In this document: positions 20,253 to 20,529 of the stretch, piece after piece
Position numbering within the stretch: position 1 is the stretch's first letter
How the letters are laid out: each line of letters opens with the position of its first letter
Origin: JAPLZH01 sp964450345
GTDB lineage: Bacteria; Patescibacteriota; Minisyncoccia; Phycocordibacterales; PALSA-1337
Length of the DNA: 20,529 nt
Reading direction: 5' to 3'
NCBI GenBank assembly: GCA_964450345.1
Contig: CAYVEL010000013.1
Span: forward strand, 1 to 20,529
The notes under the pieces: generated by a model
Seen by the model: only the letters and a program-made list of their open reading frames with translations
The model's database searches: none
Told to the model about the DNA's origin: nothing
Position numbers and translations under genes: made by a program

Positions 20253-20529
20253 TTATTTATTTAACTTATGCGGATTATGATTTGGGCAGGCCTTACTACA
20301 ACATCTCTCTGGAATAGTTTTTGTTCCTTCCATCATTAATGCACCACACAGAGTACAGACATTACCGGTTGGTTTAGATTTCATATTGAACTTACACTTA
20401 GGATAGTTAGAACAGCTGAAGAAGAATCCGAATCTTCCACGCTTCTGAGTTATTTCACCTTCTTTACATACGAGACATTTAACACCTGTGCTTCCGGCAT
20501 TTGGGTCTTTCTTAATAAATTTACATTTA
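20253..20529 (-). CDS. topA: DNA topoisomerase I, C-terminal zinc-finger part (runs off window)
   Basis: The last 91 full codons of a longer gene. The visible part is the C-terminal zinc-ribbon region of bacterial topoisomerase I, which helps bind single-stranded DNA while the missing N-terminal part relaxes negative supercoils. The best marker is a C4 finger: KCLVC, then a GRFGFFFSCSNYPKC block, the classic topoisomerase finger. A second finger (VCTLCG followed by CCSKAC and NH) comes near the end, and the KCKF at the window edge is the end of a previous finger. The C-terminus is short and basic (HNPHKLNK). The catalytic Tyr and Toprim domain are outside the window, so the gene name rests on the finger pattern alone. 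Confidence 0.85.
   Translation of the reverse strand, partial: KCKFIKKDPNAGSTGVKCLVCKEGEITQKRGRFGFFFSCSNYPKCKFNMKSKPTGNVCTLCGALMMEGTKTIPERCCSKACPNHNPHKLNK

Noticed and set aside
1..20529. CRISPR arrays, insertion sequences, prophage or toxin-antitoxin genes
   Set aside because: I saw no regularly spaced repeats, transposase, integrase or toxin-antitoxin motifs.

Overview
This 20.5 kb window is AT-rich bacterial DNA carrying chromosomal housekeeping genes. I infer a small-genome lineage of the Candidate Phyla Radiation / Patescibacteria, probably Parcubacteria-like. The reasons are short versions of core proteins (an IF-2 with no N-terminal extension, a 51-residue bL33), several large secreted Ig/FnIII-type proteins with no relatives I recognise, and a broken HtrA-type protease. 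No rRNA is present to settle this. Stop codons are TAA and TAG with one TGA, and the long conserved genes have no internal TGA, so the code looks standard.

Layout. Positions 1-347 hold the 5' part of an unknown two-helix membrane protein (minus). Next come four minus-strand tRNAs (Leu-UAG, Lys-CUU, Leu-UAA, Cys-GCA), then rbfA and infB and a DUF4446 protein, all minus. A 100-N gap lies just upstream of infB and is flanked by identical 55-mers, so it is almost certainly an assembly artefact. On the plus strand follow a cysteine desulfurase, an overlapping membrane-anchored HtrA-like pseudoprotease, and clpB. From 8551 to 8975 there is no gene for a protein; I see a strong promoter, about 350 nt of densely foldable RNA and an intrinsic terminator, i.e. 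an unclassified ncRNA, followed by tRNA-Tyr. After a very long hairpin comes alr (minus), then a 947-residue secreted/membrane protein, rpmG, tRNA-Trp and a 43-residue membrane peptide (plus), miaA (minus), a 639-residue secreted protein (plus), tRNA-Leu-CAA (minus), parB (plus), an orphan protein with a Cys/Asp tail (minus), an MBL-fold hydrolase (plus), an orphan of different base composition (minus) and the C-terminal zinc fingers of topA (minus).

Expression signals are unusually readable. At least eight genes (DUF4446, cysteine desulfurase, alr, rpmG, miaA, the 639-residue secreted protein, parB, MBL hydrolase) have a sigma70-type -10 box ending only 6-7 nt before the start codon, which predicts leaderless mRNAs. 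In contrast, four small orphan genes (1-347, 13830, 18422, 19647) have a TTGACT/TTGACA -35 box, a 40-80 nt leader and a Shine-Dalgarno sequence. This split between leaderless genes, mostly core functions, and SD-led orphan genes is the most interesting system-level pattern here, together with the unclassified ncRNA.

Functionally the window covers translation (tRNAs, IF-2, RbfA, bL33, MiaA), protein quality control (ClpB, HtrA-like), sulfur mobilisation, cell-wall D-alanine supply, chromosome partition and topology (ParB, TopA), and cell-surface proteins.
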